DNA of 64,000 nt from Halorussus gelatinilyticus. Lineage in GTDB: Archaea; Halobacteriota; Halobacteria; Halobacteriales; Haladaptataceae. Within the stretch, counting starts at the first letter, position 1; each line of letters starts with the position of its first letter. Location of the stretch: NCBI RefSeq assembly GCF_023238445.1, contig NZ_CP096658.1:1240001-1304000 (forward strand), given 5' to 3'. Shown here in pieces: positions 36,208 through 45,515 of the stretch. A program made the translations under genes and the position numbers. The notes beneath the pieces are model-generated. The model was not told the origin of the DNA. It did not search any database and saw only the letters and a program-made list of their open reading frames with translations.

Positions 36208-38664
36208 ATGGCGACGACCGGGGACCAGCAGTACGTGGACCACGAACTCCTCGTCCCGGAGTTCATCGAGCGCCGGATGTACCAGTTGCAACTCGCGGGG
36301 TCGGCGAAGGACCGCAACACCTTGGTCTGTCTGCCGACCGGACTCGGGAAGACCACGGTGAGCCTGCTCGTGACGGCCGAGCGACTGGCCGACGTGGGCG
36401 GCAAGAGCCTCCTGCTCGCGCCGACGAAACCGCTCGTCCAGCAGCACGCCGACTTCTACCGCGAGGCCCTCGATATTCCGGACGACGACATCGTGGTGTT
36501 CACCGGCGAGGTCCGCCCCGACGAGCGCACGGAACTCTGGCAGAGCGCGTCGGTGGTCATCGCCACCCCGCAGGTCGTGGAGAACGACCTCGTGGGGAGC
36601 CGAATCGACCTCCGCGGCGTGACCCACGTCACCTTCGACGAGTGCCACCGCGCGACCGGCGACTACGCCTACAACTACATCGCCGAGCGATACCATCAGG
36701 ACGCCGAGGACCCCCTCGTCACGGGAATGAGCGCGTCGCCCGGCGGCGACGAGGAGGAGATTCTGGAGGTCTGCGAGAACCTCGGCATCGACAACGTGGA
36801 GGTGATGACCGAGGAGGACTCCGACGTCGAGGAGTACACCCACGACACCGACGTCGAGTGGGAGCGCGTCGAGTTGCCCGACGAGGTGCTGGAGATTCGG
36901 GACGCCCTCAACGAGGTCGTCGAGGACCGACTGGCGAAGCTGAAGGAACTCGGTATCACCCGCAAGACCAGCGCCGACCTCTCGGAGACGGACATCAAGA
37001 AGATGCGGGCGGAACTCCAGCAACTCATCGACAACGACCAGTCGGAGGGGTACCAAGGCATGTCGGCGCTCGCCGAGATTCGGAAGCTCCGAACAGCCGT
37101 GACGTACGTCGAGACCCAGAGCGTCGAAGCCCTCCGCAGATACTTCGAGCGCCAGCGCAACGCCGCCAAGTCCTCGGGCGCGTCGAAGGCCAGCCAGCGG
37201 TTCGTCTCCGAACCCAAAGTCAAGGAGGCGATGCGCAGGGCCGAAAAGTACGACAGTCTCCACCCGAAGTACTCCCGTGCCCGGATGCGCATCGCCGAGA
37301 CGCTCGGCATCGAGAACGGCGAGCGCGTCATCGTGTTCACCGAGTCGCGCGACACCGCCGAGGCCCTGACCGACTTCCTCGGCCAGCACTTCGACGCCCA
37401 GCGGTTCGTCGGGCAGGGCGACAAGGAGGGCAGCGACGGGATGACCCAGAAACAGCAACAGGAGGTTTTGGACCGCTTCCGAGGCGGCGACTTCGAGGTG
37501 CTGGTCTCGACCTCGGTCGCCGAGGAGGGACTCGACGTGCCCGAGGTGGACCTCGTGCTGTTCTACGAACCGGTGCCGACCGCCATCCGGTCCATCCAGC
37601 GCAAGGGCCGGACCGGGCGACAGGCCAAGGGCCGGGTCGCGGTTCTCCTCGCGGAAGACACCCGCGACGAGGCTTACTTCTGGATTTCCAAGCGCCGCGA
37701 GGACGAGATGGAAGAGGAGATGCGGAAGCTGAAGGGCGTCGCCGACGAGGTCGAGGAAGAATTGGACGACTCTCAGCGCCAACTGGGGGACTTCGATTCG
37801 GGGTCCGGCGGCGCGAGCGACGAAGACGACTCCCGAAGCGACGTGGAACCCGGACTGCAAGCGTTCGACGCGAGCGGGGAAGACGACGAAGAGACCGCAG
37901 ACGACGGAGAACTGGAAGACGCCGAGGAACCGGAGGACGCCAAGGCGACCGACGCCGAGGAGACCGAAGACCCCGAAGAAGGCGTCGTCGCCACCGCGAA
38001 ACCCGACGACGAGACGGTCGAAATCGTGGCCGACCAGCGCGAACTCGACTCGACCATCGCGCGGGACCTCTCGACGCGCGAGGGAATCGAGACCCGTCTC
38101 GAGACCCTCTCGGTCGGCGACTACGTGCTGAGCGACCGCGTGGTGGTCGAGCGCAAGTCGGTCGGCGACTTCCTCGACACGCTGACCGGCGGCGACCGCT
38201 CGATGTTCGAGCAGTTGGGCGACGCGACGCGCCACTACGCCCGTCCGGTCGTGATTCTGGAGGGCGACGGTCTCTACGAGGAGCGCAACGTCCACCCGAA
38301 CGCGATTCGGGGCGCGCTCTCGTCGCTGGCGGTGGACTTCGGCGCGAGCGTCCTCCGGACGACCGGCGAGGACGACACCGCCGACCTACTGGAGGTCATC
38401 GCGACCCGCGAACAGGAGTCCGACGACCGCGAGGTGTCGGTCCACGGCGAGAAGGCGAGCAAGACGCTGGCCGAACAGCAGGAGTACGTCGTCTCGTCCA
38501 TCGCGGACATCGGTCCCGTGACCGCGCGGTCACTGTTGGAGGAGTTCAAGACCGTCGAAGCGGTCATGACGGCCCGAGAAGACGACCTGCTGGAGGTTCA
38601 AGGCGTCGGTGAAGTCACCGCCGAGCGAATCCGCGAGGTCGTCGGGAGCGATTACGAGCGGTAG
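36208..38664 (+). CDS. hef: Hef: XPF/FANCM-like helicase-nuclease
   Basis: 818 residues, for stalled-fork processing. Helicase part: Walker A LPTGLGKTTVSLL, motif II FDECHRA (DECH), SMSA-type MSASPGG, a helical insert (about residues 225-330), and motif VI IQRKGRTGRQ. An acidic linker (about 540-600) carries QRQLGDF (37774-37794), a PCNA-binding peptide. Nuclease part: VERKSVGDFLDTL (ERKX3D active site), LEGDGLYEERNVHPNAIRGAL, then helix-hairpin-helix repeats IADIGPVTARSLLEEF and VQGVGEVTAERIREVV. Both activities look intact. A TATA-like GCTTTAACC lies ~33 bases before the ATG. Confidence 0.96.
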   Translation: MATTGDQQYVDHELLVPEFIERRMYQLQLAGSAKDRNTLVCLPTGLGKTTVSLLVTAERLADVGGKSLLLAPTKPLVQQHADFYREALDIPDDDIVVFTGEVRPDERTELWQSASVVIATPQVVENDLVGSRIDLRGVTHVTFDECHRATGDYAYNYIAERYHQDAEDPLVTGMSASPGGDEEEILEVCENLGIDNVEVMTEEDSDVEEYTHDTDVEWERVELPDEVLEIRDALNEVVEDRLAKLKELGITRKTSADLSETDIKKMRAELQQLIDNDQSEGYQGMSALAEIRKLRTAVTYVETQSVEALRRYFERQRNAAKSSGASKASQRFVSEPKVKEAMRRAEKYDSLHPKYSRARMRIAETLGIENGERVIVFTESRDTAEALTDFLGQHFDAQRFVGQGDKEGSDGMTQKQQQEVLDRFRGGDFEVLVSTSVAEEGLDVPEVDLVLFYEPVPTAIRSIQRKGRTGRQAKGRVAVLLAEDTRDEAYFWISKRREDEMEEEMRKLKGVADEVEEELDDSQRQLGDFDSGSGGASDEDDSRSDVEPGLQAFDASGEDDEETADDGELEDAEEPEDAKATDAEETEDPEEGVVATAKPDDETVEIVADQRELDSTIARDLSTREGIETRLETLSVGDYVLSDRVVVERKSVGDFLDTLTGGDRSMFEQLGDATRHYARPVVILEGDGLYEERNVHPNAIRGALSSLAVDFGASVLRTTGEDDTADLLEVIATREQESDDREVSVHGEKASKTLAEQQEYVVSSIADIGPVTARSLLEEFKTVEAVMTAREDDLLEVQGVGEVTAERIREVVGSDYER

Positions 38665-38872
38665 CGACCGCTGGTGGTACCACCGAGTTGTGAACGGCCG
38701 CGAACGGTTCCGGTAATTTCGGCGTTGTTCCGGTCGGTCCCGACGCTCCCGTGCGGGAAATCGCGGCTTACTCGGTCGTAGGTGGCGTGTAAGACGTGGT
38801 TTTCGGGCGAAACTCGATAGAACGGCCGTGACGACTTATGCCGACTCGCATTCTTGAGTAGATACTGAGTAA

Positions 38873-39178
38873 ATGAGGTACGAACGGCCTTCCACGGACG
38901 ACGACACGGGAAGCGTCGATTCGCTCTACGGTGAATCGAACTACGAGACCGCTGACGGGCCGGACGAGCGGACGCTCTACGGCGAGCCGTGTCACGAGAC
39001 CGGTTCGGACTACGACGAGCAAACGCTCTACGGCGAACCCCAGCACGAGACCCGTGACGAGGACCGGGACCTGCCGGACCTCGACCTCCTGTTCGCTCGG
39101 CTGCGGGTGGAGACCTCCACGGGGCCGACCGTGCTACCGGCCCGCTCGGACACTCCCCGAGCGACTACGGAACAATAG
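38873..39178 (+). CDS. Small acidic protein with three 17-residue tandem repeats
   Basis: 101 residues. Residues 17-33, 34-50 and 51-67 are repeats with consensus [S/T]LYGEPxHET followed by five or six mostly acidic residues and DE[R/Q]. The remainder is acidic with LPDLDLLFARLRVE before a short basic tail. No known domain recognised. Its 3' end overlaps uspA by 14 bases in convergent orientation. A TATA-like CTTATGCC about 33 bases before the ATG supports expression. The repeat may bind a partner repeatedly; unknown function. Confidence 0.65.
   Translation: MRYERPSTDDDTGSVDSLYGESNYETADGPDERTLYGEPCHETGSDYDEQTLYGEPQHETRDEDRDLPDLDLLFARLRVETSTGPTVLPARSDTPRATTEQ
38921..39073 (+). repeat. Three 51-bp tandem repeats inside the small acidic gene
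   Basis: Each unit has the core CTCTACGGYGA plus ACGAGACC seven bases or so later; the units are in frame and encode the 17-residue repeats. Confidence 0.75.
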
Positions 39179-39557
39179 TTACTGCGACCGACTCTTCTTC
39201 GATGACGGTGTGCGCCGCGCTGCCTAGCATCATCCGGTCCACAGCGCCGCTGCCGTGGTGGCCCATCACCACGTGGTCGTAGCCCCGTTCTTCGACCAGC
39301 GCGAGGATGTCCTCGCCGACACGGTCGGCCGGCCGGAACGCGAGGTCCACGTCGGTCGAGACTTCGGGTTCGTCGGTGACGCCTTCCTCGGCGAGTCGCT
39401 CGCGGGCGCGGGCGAGGATTTCGTCGGTCGCGTCGGTCTCGCTGTCGCTGACGTGGACCACGTGGAGCGACGCCTCGAACCGGCGGGCGAACTCGATGGC
39501 GAAGTCGAGCGCGTGGAAACTGCACTCCGAACCGTCGATGGGGACGAGGATTTCCAT
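39165..39557 (-). CDS. Universal stress protein (UspA family)
   Basis: 130 residues, single Usp domain. ILVPIDGSECSFHALDFAIEFA at the N-terminus, and the ATP-binding signature VVMGHHGSGAVDRMMLGSAAHTVIEEESVAV (G-2X-G-9X-G-S/T type), so it is likely the nucleotide-binding kind. Haloarchaea carry many paralogues, so no specific stress can be named. It overlaps the convergent repeat-protein gene by 14 bases. Confidence 0.93.
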   Translation of the reverse strand: MEILVPIDGSECSFHALDFAIEFARRFEASLHVVHVSDSETDATDEILARARERLAEEGVTDEPEVSTDVDLAFRPADRVGEDILALVEERGYDHVVMGHHGSGAVDRMMLGSAAHTVIEEESVAVTIVP

Positions 39558-39581
39558 GCGCGAACGTCGGTCGGAATCGAG

Positions 39582-40385
39582 TTAACGGTTTGCCCGGTCG
39601 AGCGCGTCGAGCGCCTCGGCGGCCTCGCGGGTCGCCGCGAGGAGTTCGCGGGCGCGGGCCACGTCGTCGGTCTCCTCGGCCCGGCGCGCGAGGTCCGAGA
39701 GGTTGCGGACGAGCGCCTCGCGGGCGGTAGCGAGGTCGCCGGTCTCGCCGGTCGGAGGTCGAGCGGTCGCGTCGCGGTCCTCCGAGTTCCGCGCGTGACG
39801 ACGGGAGTCCTGCGCGTGCTGGTGGTCGTGCGCGTGCTGGCGGTCCTCCACGCGGTGGGCGTGGTCGTGCGCTCGCTCCCCGCTCCGCGTGCGGTCGGTG
39901 CTTCGACGTTCCGTCCGCGTGCGGTCGCGTTCCTGCCCTCGATGTCCGGACTGGGAGGGCGGAGCGCGCACGTCCGACCGGTCGGCGTGGCGGTCCGCGA
40001 CCCGGACGTCGTTGATTTCGACGCGGGGTTCGTCGTCCGCGCTTGCGGCGTCGGGATTCGCGGCGTCGGCCGCGTCCGCGGATTCGCCCGCGTCCCCGGT
40101 CTCGGCGGCGTCCGGAGTTTCGGCGGCGTCCGGGCGGCGAGCCTGTTGGGTTTGCTGGGCCTGCTGGGCCTCGTGTTGGCAGGTCGGGCAGAACTCCTGT
40201 CCGTCGTGGCGGAAGATGGGGTCGCCGCAGTTGTCGCAGTGTTTGCCCGTCATCGTCGCACCTTGAAGGAGAAGTTCGCTCATCCGACGAGTGTTCTCGC
40301 GGTCGTTCTCTTCGTCGCCGTACTTTTCGCGCAACTTCTCGCGCTCGGCCTCTTTGTCGAATCCCGAGTCGTCGTCGCTGCTCAT
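39582..40385 (-). CDS. Zinc-ribbon protein of the Sjogren/scleroderma autoantigen 1 (ZNRD2) family
   Basis: 267 residues from the ATG at 40385; longer starts add a cysteine-containing, non-acidic stretch. Family core: REKYGDEENDRENTRRMSELLLQGATMTGKHCDNCGDPIFRHDGQEFCPTCQHE. Then a long disordered part: Ala/Asp-rich repeats (DAAETPDAAETGDAGE) and a histidine/arginine-rich stretch (HDHAHRVEDRQHAHDHQHA, coded near 39800-39880). A C-terminal helix (ATAREALVRNLSDLARRAEE and onwards) may be a coiled coil. Function unknown in archaea. The His-rich part could bind metal. Confidence 0.85.
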   Translation of the reverse strand: MSSDDDSGFDKEAEREKLREKYGDEENDRENTRRMSELLLQGATMTGKHCDNCGDPIFRHDGQEFCPTCQHEAQQAQQTQQARRPDAAETPDAAETGDAGESADAADAANPDAASADDEPRVEINDVRVADRHADRSDVRAPPSQSGHRGQERDRTRTERRSTDRTRSGERAHDHAHRVEDRQHAHDHQHAQDSRRHARNSEDRDATARPPTGETGDLATAREALVRNLSDLARRAEETDDVARARELLAATREAAEALDALDRANR

Positions 40386-40475
40386 GTGCCAAGAGAGGAA
40401 CGCCAGCGTTTTCCGGTTTACGCAACCCTCCGGGTCGGTACCAGCCACGAGTCAGGGGCACCGGCGAGTCGCAGG

Positions 40476-42506
40476 TCACCGGCGCGTTCCAAGCACCAGC
40501 ACCGCAGCGACGACGAGCGCCGCGGCGGCGACGAGCGGGCCGAAGCCCGGTATCCCCACGCCTGTCACGTCGGAGTGAGTGGTGGAGCCGCCGTCGGACG
40601 CGGTCGAGGGAGTCGACGTTGACTCGACCGTTCCGGAAGTTCCGGTGGACTCGACGGTCGAGTCCGTCGTGGTCGTTTCGGGGGTGGTCGTCGTCGTGGC
40701 AGGGTCGGTCGTCGTAGTGTCGGGGTCGGCAGTCGTCGCTTCCGCCGTCGGAGTCACCACTCGGTCGGCGTCGAACGTCGCCGACGGTTCGGTTCCGTTC
40801 GGTTCGACCCCATCGACGGTGACGCCGAGCCAGTCGCTCACCGCTCGGCCATCGACGCGGTACGGCGAGTCTGTCGCCGGGCCGTCGAACGCCCGGTTTC
40901 CGTTGGAGTCTCGATGGGCAACGACGAGGAGGTAGCCCGGTTCGGTTCGGGAGTCCACCAGGAGGTCCTCGTCGCTCGGGGTCGCCGAGCCGACCGGTCG
41001 GAACCGGTCGGTCGAGGAGTCGTACTCGTAGGCGACGAGGAGGCCGCCCTCCGGAAGCGCGAGTCGCCGGACGTTTAGGTCGGTGACTCGTGGGCGATGT
41101 CCGTATTCGGATAGTTCCCAGTAGACGCCCGGCGGTTCGCCGATTTCTCCGGGGAACTGGTCGGGGCCGACGTGGACCGCAAACAGCCCCGGAGCCGAGG
41201 CGTTCGAGAGGTCTACCGTCGCGGCGAACGTACCGTTGGCCGCGACCGTCGCGGTCGTCCGTCGCTCGAACGTCGAACCGACCCGCGACTCGACGCGGAC
41301 GGGGATGCGCGACCCGGCGAGCAGGTTCGTTTCGCCCGAAACCGTCGCCCGGTCGTCGGCGGTCAGTCGAACTGTCTCGGTTCCGGCCGGTCGAATCGCG
41401 GTCTGACGGGGAGCGATTCGGAACGACGCGGTCAGTTCTCGCCCGGCATCTCCGAGACGGCTCTCCGAAGAGACTTCGACGTAGACGGTCTGTCCTCCGG
41501 CGTTCGTCCCTTCGAGATTTGTCGTGTCAAGGAGGACGTACGCCGCGCCAACGTGGTAGTCGAGTAGGACGCGAGCGCCCCCCTCGGTGACGGTCTCGTG
41601 GAACAGGATGCCACCGCACGGACCACTGATTTCGAACGTCTCGTCGGTATCCGGTTCCGTTTCGTCGTGAAGCGCGAGGAATCGTTCGGTCGTCGTGTTT
41701 CCGGGCTGTGCGGCAATCGCGCCGAGGAGGCTCGAGGCGTCGATTCGGAGCAAGAGCGTCTCGCCCTCGACGACTTCAGGTTCGTGCTCCCCCGACTGGA
41801 GCGAGGCCGTCAACGCGCTTCTGTTCGCCGACCGAATCTCGCTGGCGTTCGCCGCGTCGAACAGTCGGGGGACGGCGCGACGGGCAGTCGCCGACTCGAA
41901 CGAGGGTTCGGTCACGGTCAGTTCGCGCTCCGCGACGAGGGTCCCGTTTCGAGTGGCCGTCACGGGGTACGTTCCGGGTTCTAGCGGTTCGGCCGGGGTT
42001 CCGCCGGTGACGGTCACGGCGTCGTCGCCTGCGGCACGGTACGTGCCGGGTGCGACGGTCGTCCGATTCCCGGCGAGGTACGTGTTGACGAGGAGTCGAA
42101 CTCGGCCGTCGCCGTCGTCCCGAACGTCGAGGCGAGCGCTGTACCCGTCTCCGGACCCGACCGAGACGGTCGCGTTCGCGCCCGACGGAACCGATAGCGG
42201 AACGACCGCGACGTCACCGCGGGCGACGGTCAGGTCGGCGGACTCGTTCGGGGTCGGCGACCGAGAAGAGTTCGAGGAGGTCGGCGGAACGGCGTCGGTC
42301 GGGCCTCCGACCGTGTCGGACGGTCGGGCGTCTCGCGGACACGTCGCTCTGTCGCCGACGGGTCCGGTGACGGTCGCGTCGACGCTACCGCCACCGGCGG
42401 GGGCCGCGAGTGCGGTCGGCGGAAGCGAGGCGACGAGGACCGCGGCGACCGCGAGGACGGCGGCCGTTCTCGGACCGGAACGGCCTGAGAGCGTTCTGGA
42501 GGGCAT
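40476..42506 (-). CDS. Secreted surface protein anchored by PGF-CTERM
   Basis: 676 residues. Sec signal (TAAVLAVAAVLVASLPPTALAAPAG), then beta-rich Ig-like regions with many N-glycosylation sequons (for example NRTTVAPG, GNTTTE, NASAPG), a Thr-rich stalk near the C-terminus (TTADPDTTTTDPATTTTTPE), and the sorting tail GIPGFGPLVAAAALVVAAVL ending in GTRR. PGF-CTERM tails are cut by archaeosortase A and replaced by a lipid anchor. It is therefore an outer-surface glycoprotein next to the S-layer. No enzymatic domain recognised. Confidence 0.85.
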   Translation of the reverse strand: MPSRTLSGRSGPRTAAVLAVAAVLVASLPPTALAAPAGGGSVDATVTGPVGDRATCPRDARPSDTVGGPTDAVPPTSSNSSRSPTPNESADLTVARGDVAVVPLSVPSGANATVSVGSGDGYSARLDVRDDGDGRVRLLVNTYLAGNRTTVAPGTYRAAGDDAVTVTGGTPAEPLEPGTYPVTATRNGTLVAERELTVTEPSFESATARRAVPRLFDAANASEIRSANRSALTASLQSGEHEPEVVEGETLLLRIDASSLLGAIAAQPGNTTTERFLALHDETEPDTDETFEISGPCGGILFHETVTEGGARVLLDYHVGAAYVLLDTTNLEGTNAGGQTVYVEVSSESRLGDAGRELTASFRIAPRQTAIRPAGTETVRLTADDRATVSGETNLLAGSRIPVRVESRVGSTFERRTTATVAANGTFAATVDLSNASAPGLFAVHVGPDQFPGEIGEPPGVYWELSEYGHRPRVTDLNVRRLALPEGGLLVAYEYDSSTDRFRPVGSATPSDEDLLVDSRTEPGYLLVVAHRDSNGNRAFDGPATDSPYRVDGRAVSDWLGVTVDGVEPNGTEPSATFDADRVVTPTAEATTADPDTTTTDPATTTTTPETTTTDSTVESTGTSGTVESTSTPSTASDGGSTTHSDVTGVGIPGFGPLVAAAALVVAAVLVLGTRR

Positions 42507-42670
42507 CGGGCGGACAACGCGTCGCCGAACGTATCAGTCTTCCGGGGGGCTGTTCGGTTGCCTGAGTTACGTCGATAGTCGAATTTTATAACGTCGTCTG
42601 ACGACCCTCTCGGCCGTTTTCCGGGCGTTCCGAAGCGCTTAACGGTTTTGCGGGCGGCGTTTTACGTGGT

Positions 42671-43585
42671 ATGACGAAAATCAGCGTGGTCGGCGCGGCC
42701 GGAACCGTCGGCGCCGCGGCGGCGTACAACATCGCGCTTCGGGACATCGCGGACGAACTGGTACTCGTAGATATCCCGGACAAGGAAGAGGACACCGTCG
42801 GGCAGGCCGCCGACGTGAACCACGGGGCCGCCTACGACGCGAACACCACGGTCCGACAGGGCGGTTACGAGGAGACCGAAGGCTCGGACGTGGTCGTCAT
42901 CACGGCCGGGATTCCGCGCCAGCCCGGCCAGACCCGCATCGACCTCGCGGGCGACAACGCGCCCATCATGGAGGACATCGGCTCCTCGCTCGCGGAGTAC
43001 AACGACGACTTCGTGACCGTCACGACCTCCAACCCGGTGGACCTGCTGAACCGCCACCTCTACGAGACCGGCGAGCGGTCGCGCGAGAAGGTCGTCGGCT
43101 TCGGCGGCCGACTCGACTCCGCGCGCTTCCGCTACGTCCTGAGCCAGCGGTTCGACGAACCGGTCCAGAACGTCGAGGCGACGATTCTGGGCGAACACGG
43201 CGACGCGCAGGTGCCGGTCTTCTCGAAGGTTCGGGCCAACGGCAAGGACCCCGAGTTCAGCGACGACGAGAAGGAGGAGATTCTGGAGGAACTCAAGCAG
43301 AGCGCGATGAACGTCATCGAGAAGAAGGGAGCGACCCAGTGGGGTCCCGCGACGGGCGTCGGCCACATGGTCGAGGCCATCGTCCGCGACACCGGCGAAG
43401 TCCTGCCCGGTTCCGTCAAACTCGACGGCGAGTACGGTCACGACGACGTGGCGCTCGGCGTCCCCGTCAAGTTGGGCGAGGGCGGCGTGCAGGAAGTCGT
43501 GGAGTGGGACCTGACCGAGTTCGAGCGCGAGCAGTTGGGCGAGGCCGCGGACAAGCTCTCCGAGCAGTACGACGAAATCGCGTAA
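42671..43585 (+). CDS. mdh: Malate dehydrogenase (LDH-like type)
   Basis: 304 residues. NAD-binding motif [20 protein letters not shown], acidic cofactor site LVLVDIPD, the substrate loop with the malate-selecting arginine [26 protein letters not shown], and the catalytic histidine in [16 protein letters not shown]. The second Gln-to-Arg position (RQPGQTR) marks malate rather than lactate specificity. It interconverts malate and oxaloacetate in the TCA cycle. TATA-like GCTTAACGG about 27-30 bases before the ATG; leaderless. Confidence 0.96.
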   Translation: MTKISVVGAAGTVGAAAAYNIALRDIADELVLVDIPDKEEDTVGQAADVNHGAAYDANTTVRQGGYEETEGSDVVVITAGIPRQPGQTRIDLAGDNAPIMEDIGSSLAEYNDDFVTVTTSNPVDLLNRHLYETGERSREKVVGFGGRLDSARFRYVLSQRFDEPVQNVEATILGEHGDAQVPVFSKVRANGKDPEFSDDEKEEILEELKQSAMNVIEKKGATQWGPATGVGHMVEAIVRDTGEVLPGSVKLDGEYGHDDVALGVPVKLGEGGVQEVVEWDLTEFEREQLGEAADKLSEQYDEIA

Positions 43586-43723
43586 TCCGGCCTCCGACGC
43601 CGATCCACGAGTCTGCGATTCTTTTCCACTGCGAGAAGCAAAGACGTGGTTTCGTCTCGTAGAGAGCAATCTATAGTGATGTTTAGAACAGGTGTGTATT
43701 CCTCGAAGTCGAGAGGCGAGGCG

Positions 43724-44383
43724 CTACTTCCCGTACTTCAACCGAGAGCCGATTTTCTCCGGCAGGCCAGCCTCCCGGACCGCGTTCTGCACGGCCGCCA
43801 CGTCGTACTCGACGCGGCGCTCCTCGACGGACAGGTCGTCCAAGTCGAGGAGCGCGTAGGCCGCCTTCGGGTCGCCGTCGCGCGGTTGGCCGACGCTGCC
43901 GGGGTTCATCACGACGCCCTCGGCGTACTCCTCGTGGTACTGGACGTGGGTGTGACCCATGACCAGCACCTCCTCGTCGTCGAGCAGGTCGGCCGAGAAC
44001 TCGTCGGGCATCGTGTAGTGGTCGGGGTCGTCGGGGTGGCCGTGGACGATTTTGACCCGGCCGTCGAACTCCCGGCGCTCGGTCGGGAGACCGTCGAGCC
44101 ACTCCAACTGCTCGTCGGTGAGTCGCTCGCGGGCGTGTTCGACGCCGGCCTTCGCCATCCGGTTGAACCTGAAGGCGGTGCCCGAGGCGACCGCCCGGTC
44201 GTGGTTGCCCATAACGGTCGGAATCTCGCGCTCGCGGACCAACTCGACGCACTCGGCGGGCCACGGATTGTACCCCACCACGTCGCCCGCACAAATCAGT
44301 GCGTCCACGTCCGGCATGTCGTCCAAGACCGTCTCGAAGGCCACCCTGTTCGAGTGAACGTCGGAGAGAACGCCGACTCGCAT
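43724..44383 (-). CDS. Metallophosphoesterase (YfcE/MJ0936-like)
   Basis: 219 residues; the ATG at 44383 begins exactly at the first catalytic block. Calcineurin-like motifs in order: VGVLSDVHSNRVAFETVL, ICAGDVVGYNPWP, VMGNHDRAVASG, IVHGHPDDPDHY and VMGHTHVQYHEEY, followed by VMNPGSVGQPRDGD. All metal ligands are present. Likely a phosphodiesterase with two metal ions; natural substrate unknown. The long open frame continuing upstream into purO is spurious. Confidence 0.92.
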   Translation of the reverse strand: MRVGVLSDVHSNRVAFETVLDDMPDVDALICAGDVVGYNPWPAECVELVREREIPTVMGNHDRAVASGTAFRFNRMAKAGVEHARERLTDEQLEWLDGLPTERREFDGRVKIVHGHPDDPDHYTMPDEFSADLLDDEEVLVMGHTHVQYHEEYAEGVVMNPGSVGQPRDGDPKAAYALLDLDDLSVEERRVEYDVAAVQNAVREAGLPEKIGSRLKYGK

Positions 44384-44469
44384 GGGATAGCGTTGGAGGT
44401 CGCGGGACTTAGTTTCGGTCCCGGTCGCGCTCCCGCCGACGAACTCCGACTCGGTATCGACTGGGAGAG

Positions 44470-45084
44470 TTACTCCCCGTTCTCGACGGCGAACTCGAAC
44501 CCGCCGTCGGTGCGCGCGACCCCGGCCGCACAGACGGCGTGCTCGAAGTCGAGGTCGTAGGCCTCGCTCGCGGCCTCGCCCGCCGTGTCTGCCCCGAAGT
44601 CGAACGCCTCGGGCGCGTCCTTCTCGTAGGTCGCCACGAGGGTCGGTTCGGACACCTCGCGGACGACGAGCGCGTCCTTTCGGACGGTGCCGACGAAGGC
44701 CGACTCGTCGGTCAGGACGCCCGCGATTCGGGGCGTGTCGTAGTCGTCCTTCTCGTAGTCGAGCGCGAGCAGGCTCTCGGCCAGCGCGTCGCGCGCGGGG
44801 TAGCCCAGTTCCATCTTCTCGGTGACGGGGTCTACGTGCGAGCCGTTGCCGACGACCGCCGCGTCCGCGGCGGTCGGACCGCTCGCGGAATCCGCCGACT
44901 CGGTGCCGACCGTCCGCGCGCAGTTGTACGAGATGTAGGGGTTGTCCGTCTCGGGTGCGTCTTCGGTCGGCCCGACGGTCAGCGCGGCGTCGCGCTCGAT
45001 TATCTGCCGGTTCGGGAACGACCGCGACGAGACGCGGTAGGCCGCTATCTCCGGGCCGACGACGACGAATCGTCCGACGTACAT
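44470..45084 (-). CDS. purO: Archaeal IMP cyclohydrolase
   Basis: 204 residues. It closes the ring of FAICAR to give IMP, the last step of de novo purine synthesis in archaea that lack the cyclohydrolase domain of PurH. Seen: [76 protein letters not shown]. The ATG at 45084 matches the family N-terminus [11 protein letters not shown] perfect palindrome (45096-45116) and a TATA-like GCATAAACC (minus strand, ~45120-45128) lie upstream. Confidence 0.93.
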   Translation of the reverse strand: MYVGRFVVVGPEIAAYRVSSRSFPNRQIIERDAALTVGPTEDAPETDNPYISYNCARTVGTESADSASGPTAADAAVVGNGSHVDPVTEKMELGYPARDALAESLLALDYEKDDYDTPRIAGVLTDESAFVGTVRKDALVVREVSEPTLVATYEKDAPEAFDFGADTAGEAASEAYDLDFEHAVCAAGVARTDGGFEFAVENGE

Positions 45085-45095
45085 ACACGAACGTG

Positions 45096-45116
45096 CGTAC
45101 TTGTTGGGCAAGTACG
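45096..45116. promoter_or_regulatory. Candidate purO operator, 8-bp inverted repeat
   Basis: CGTACTTG-TTGGG-CAAGTACG, a perfect 8+8 palindrome with a 5-base spacer, between the TATA-like element and the purO ATG (12-32 bases before the start). Its place is typical of a repressor site. The regulator is unknown. Confidence 0.5.
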
Positions 45117-45268
45117 TGTTGGTTTATGCACGGGCGACGAACTCGGACGGCGAGTCCGCGAGTAAATCCGGCGTGGCAGGAGAATCGACTGCGAGGAGTG
45201 CGAAGCGTTATCAAATCCGGACGAACGCGCAACGCTTACATTCCCCCGGCGAGTACCGTGGAATGCGC

Positions 45269-45341
45269 AGTCCCATGGGGTAGTGGCCAATCCTGAAGCC
45301 TTCTGGGGGCTTCGACCCAGGTTCGAATCCTGGTGGGACTA
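45269..45341 (+). tRNA. tRNA-Gln, anticodon CTG
   Basis: 73 bases, no intron, no encoded CCA. Acceptor AGTCCCA/TGGGACT with discriminator A; D-arm with GGGGTAGTGG; anticodon stem AAGCC/GGCTT around loop TTCTGGG (anticodon CTG); T-arm CCAGG-TTCGAAT-CCTGG. Upstream TATA candidates GTTATCAAAT (~45206) and CGCTTACATTC (~45232). A T-rich stretch follows the gene. In archaea this tRNA is charged through Glu-tRNA-Gln and GatDE. Confidence 0.95.
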
Positions 45342-45515
45342 TCCGGCCGTTTCATTTCGTCTACTGACCGAATTCGAGTCTCGACTCTCCAACGATTGAA
45401 TTGTCGTTATCGTACGTAAAAGCTAGCGACCGAAACGGGAGCCAGACGGACTCGAAAGACGGTCGGTCCACAGCAATGCTTATGTAGCCTGCATCGTCAG
45501 CTACGCTGATTACAC

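Noticed and set aside
36193-38295. 700-codon open frame antisense to hef
   Set aside because: High GC leaves the antisense frame open; the product is Val/Leu/Arg/His-rich and hef motifs are unambiguous.
38768-39046. Antisense frame of the 17-residue-repeat gene
   Set aside because: Basic, Val/Arg-rich product; the plus-strand frame is acidic with a TATA-like signal.
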